In this document: positions 5,593 to 7,342 of the stretch, piece by piece | Numbering within the stretch: the stretch's first letter is position 1 | Layout of the letters: the number at the start of each line of letters is the position of its first letter | From: Sulfurimonadaceae bacterium | GTDB taxonomy: Bacteria > Campylobacterota > Campylobacteria > Campylobacterales > Sulfurimonadaceae | Reading direction: 5' to 3' | Assembly: GCA_030610325.1 (NCBI GenBank) | Contig: JAUWRZ010000102.1 | Coordinates: 1-7,342, forward strand | DNA: 7,342 nt | The notes under the pieces: model-generated | Told to the model about the DNA's origin: nothing | What the model saw: only the letters and a program-made list of their open reading frames with translations | Database searches by the model: none | Position numbers and translations under genes: made by a program

Positions 5593-7305
5593 ATGAGTAT
5601 TCCTATTTACACTTATGATGCAGTTATCGTCGGCGCAGGTCTGGCTGGTTCTACCGCTGCACGTGAGCTAGAGAAAGCCGGTAAAAAAGTTGCCGTTATA
5701 ACCAAACTACATCCACTTCGCAGTCACTCAGGTGCTGCACAAGGTGGTATCAATGCCGCACTCAGTCTAGAGGACAGCATAGAACTTCACGAGTTCGACA
5801 CGGTCAAAGGTGCTGACTATCTTGCAGATCAGGATGCAGTCGAACTGATGTGCCAACAGGCTCCGGAGACCATCCGTTGGGCTGAGCGTATGGGCGCGGC
5901 CTTCAGTCGTAATGATAACGGTACGATCGCACAACGTCCATTTGGCGGACAGTCCTCTCCACGGGCATGTTTTGCAAAAGACCGGACAGGGCTCACCCTG
6001 CTTCAGACAGTCTATGAGCAGGCACTGCGTGATGGTGTCGACTTCTGGGACGAATGGTACGCAGCAGATATCATCTATAAGGATGGTGCTGTTAGCGGAG
6101 TAGTCGCTTTTAACATCCGAAATATGGAAAAAGCGATCTTCAATGCCAAAGCTATTATGTTTGCTACAGGCGGATATGCACGATCATACAAGATCAATTC
6201 CAATGCGCATGCCAATACAGGTGATGGTCTCTCTATCGTCGCGAGACATGGTCTACCGCTTGAAGACATGGAGTTTGTACAGTTCCACCCATCAGGACTC
6301 TCCGGAAACGGTGTCCTTATCTCTGAAGCCGCACGCGGTGAAGGCGGTAAGCTGATCAACTCCGAAGGTGAGCGTTTCATGGAGAGATATGCTCCTAACA
6401 AGATGGAGCTTGCCTCACGTGATGTCGTCAGTCGCGCTATCATCCAGGAGATCCGTGAAGGTAGAGGTGTCGGTCCACGTAAAGACGCCGTGTTTATAGA
6501 TCTTACACACCTTGGAGCAGATCTCATCATGGATCGTCTGCCGGAACTTCGTGACCTGGCCATCTGTTTCCTCGGTCTTGACATGGTAAAAGAGCCTATA
6601 CTGATCAGTGCTACGGCTCACTACTCTATGGGTGGTATTCCTGTAGACAAAGATGGCCATGCACGTCTGAACAACACAGAGTTCGTCGAAGGCTTCTATG
6701 CTGCCGGTGAAGTCGCTTGTGTAAGTGTCCATGGTGCCAACCGCCTTGGAGCTAACTCAGTACTTGAGGCACTCTTCTTTGGACGTCACGTCGGAAAGAC
6801 GATGCTTAGAGAGATCGATGGGCTTACGTTCCATCCAGCTTCTGAGGAAGATGCAGAGACCATGACCGCTGAGATCGAGGCGATCCTTACCTCAAACGGT
6901 AAAGAGAGAGTCCCGCAACTACGTAATGAACTACAACAGAGCATGACCGACAATGCCGGTGTGTTCCGTACTGAAGAGCTGATGGTAAAGCAGGTAGCCT
7001 TAGTAAAAGAGCTGCGCGAACGTTTCAAGGACATCCGTATTGACGACAAGTCCAAGATCTTCAACACAGACCTTCAAGAAGCGATCGAGCTGGGACATAT
7101 GCTGGACTATTCACTTTTCATCGTAGAAAGTGCCCTTGCACGTAAAGAGAGCCGTGGAGCTCACTATCGTGAGGACTACACTACACGAGATGATGAGAAC
7201 TTCCTGCTGCACACCATGGCCTATATGGATAAAGAGGGCGATATCTCACTTGAATACATGGATGTCACTCTCGGCAAACATGAAGTCCAAGAAAGAACAT
7301 ACTAA
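5593..7305 (+). CDS. sdhA: Succinate dehydrogenase/fumarate reductase flavoprotein subunit
   Basis: This subunit interconverts succinate and fumarate on a covalently bound FAD and passes electrons to an iron-sulfur subunit. Family features are complete: the dinucleotide motif GAGLAG (14-19), the FAD-linking His in [15 protein letters not shown] (H45), FVQFHPSG (228-235, H232), EAARGEGG (245-252), the active-site Arg in ASRDVVSRA (R276), HYSMGGIP (H343), [21 protein letters not shown] (378-398, R384), and [11 protein letters not shown] (519-529). At 570 residues it is nearer E. coli SdhA (588) than Wolinella FrdA (656). No Tat or other signal precedes the FAD fold, so it should face the cytoplasm, unlike the periplasmic MfrA paralogue of some Campylobacterota. 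It begins its transcription unit, with no cytochrome b gene upstream, and its stop codon overlaps the ribosome site of the next gene. Sequence alone does not settle direction (succinate oxidation or fumarate reduction in the reductive TCA cycle); frdA is an alternative name. Confidence 0.95.
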   Translation: MSIPIYTYDAVIVGAGLAGSTAARELEKAGKKVAVITKLHPLRSHSGAAQGGINAALSLEDSIELHEFDTVKGADYLADQDAVELMCQQAPETIRWAERMGAAFSRNDNGTIAQRPFGGQSSPRACFAKDRTGLTLLQTVYEQALRDGVDFWDEWYAADIIYKDGAVSGVVAFNIRNMEKAIFNAKAIMFATGGYARSYKINSNAHANTGDGLSIVARHGLPLEDMEFVQFHPSGLSGNGVLISEAARGEGGKLINSEGERFMERYAPNKMELASRDVVSRAIIQEIREGRGVGPRKDAVFIDLTHLGADLIMDRLPELRDLAICFLGLDMVKEPILISATAHYSMGGIPVDKDGHARLNNTEFVEGFYAAGEVACVSVHGANRLGANSVLEALFFGRHVGKTMLREIDGLTFHPASEEDAETMTAEIEAILTSNGKERVPQLRNELQQSMTDNAGVFRTEELMVKQVALVKELRERFKDIRIDDKSKIFNTDLQEAIELGHMLDYSLFIVESALARKESRGAHYREDYTTRDDENFLLHTMAYMDKEGDISLEYMDVTLGKHEVQERTY

Positions 7306-7314
7306 GGAGCCGAT

Positions 7315-7342
7315 GTGAGTATGCAAGCAATCACAACACAAC
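7315..7342 (+). CDS. Start of next gene, presumably succinate dehydrogenase/fumarate reductase iron-sulfur subunit (cut by window end)
   Basis: A strong Shine-Dalgarno, AAGGAG (7304-7309), overlaps the sdhA stop. GTG at 7315 is 5 nt away and gives VSMQAITTQ before the window ends; ATG at 7321 in the same frame is 11 nt away. A third candidate, ATG at 7313, meets a TGA at once. The GTG start is the best spaced. The product cannot be read from nine codons; SdhB/FrdB is inferred only from the common A-B gene order and the tight coupling. Confidence 0.5.

Noticed and set aside
6075..6584. A 169-codon minus-strand reading frame inside sdhA
   Set aside because: It is antisense to well-conserved flavoprotein sequence, is rich in Ser, Arg and Pro as codon shadows are, and shows no family features.
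1..7342. Defence system, prophage, integron or other accessory island
   Set aside because: Every recognisable gene is housekeeping or signalling, gene spacing and composition look uniform, and there are no integrase, transposase, att-like or CRISPR repeats.

Overview
The window looks like core chromosome of a Campylobacterota (epsilonproteobacterial) bacterium, probably a Sulfurovum-, Sulfuricurvum- or Sulfurimonas-like free-living chemolithotroph. This is inferred from protein style (a compact ThiL next to TruD, a short Psd with an MGST cleavage site, histidine-kinase and GGDEF-like signalling proteins), moderate GC by eye, and TATAAT -10 boxes without good -35 elements. No genus can be fixed without a search. 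There is no sign of a phage, transposon, CRISPR array, toxin system or tRNA/rRNA gene, and base and codon use look uniform.

Layout from left to right. (1) Positions 1-467, plus strand, hold the C-terminal ATPase domain of a sensor histidine kinase cut by the window edge. (2) After a 97-nt gap with a strong extended -10 promoter comes a 199-residue soluble protein of unknown function (565-1164, plus). (3) A minus-strand operon thiL-truD-psd follows (3944 down to 1191). It encodes thiamine-monophosphate kinase, tRNA pseudouridine-13 synthase and phosphatidylserine decarboxylase. Its genes are spaced 14 nt and 1 nt apart, and it converges on the unknown gene with only 26 nt between. (4) A divergent intergenic region (3945-4211) is unusually rich in inverted repeats. 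(5) A two-membrane-segment signalling protein ends in a GGDEF-like domain whose catalytic signature has decayed (4212-5393, plus). (6) A 199-nt gap with a promoter leads into the flavoprotein subunit of succinate dehydrogenase/fumarate reductase (5593-7305). The first codons of a following gene, presumably the iron-sulfur subunit, run off the right edge.

Most genes are housekeeping: cofactor activation, tRNA modification, phosphatidylethanolamine synthesis, and TCA-cycle or fumarate respiration electron transfer. The histidine kinase and the degenerate GGDEF protein are signalling parts with no partner in view. I found no convincing new multi-gene system. The points most worth checking are the degenerate GGDEF transducer, the unknown 199-residue protein, and the cluster of dyad symmetries between thiL and the GGDEF-like gene.
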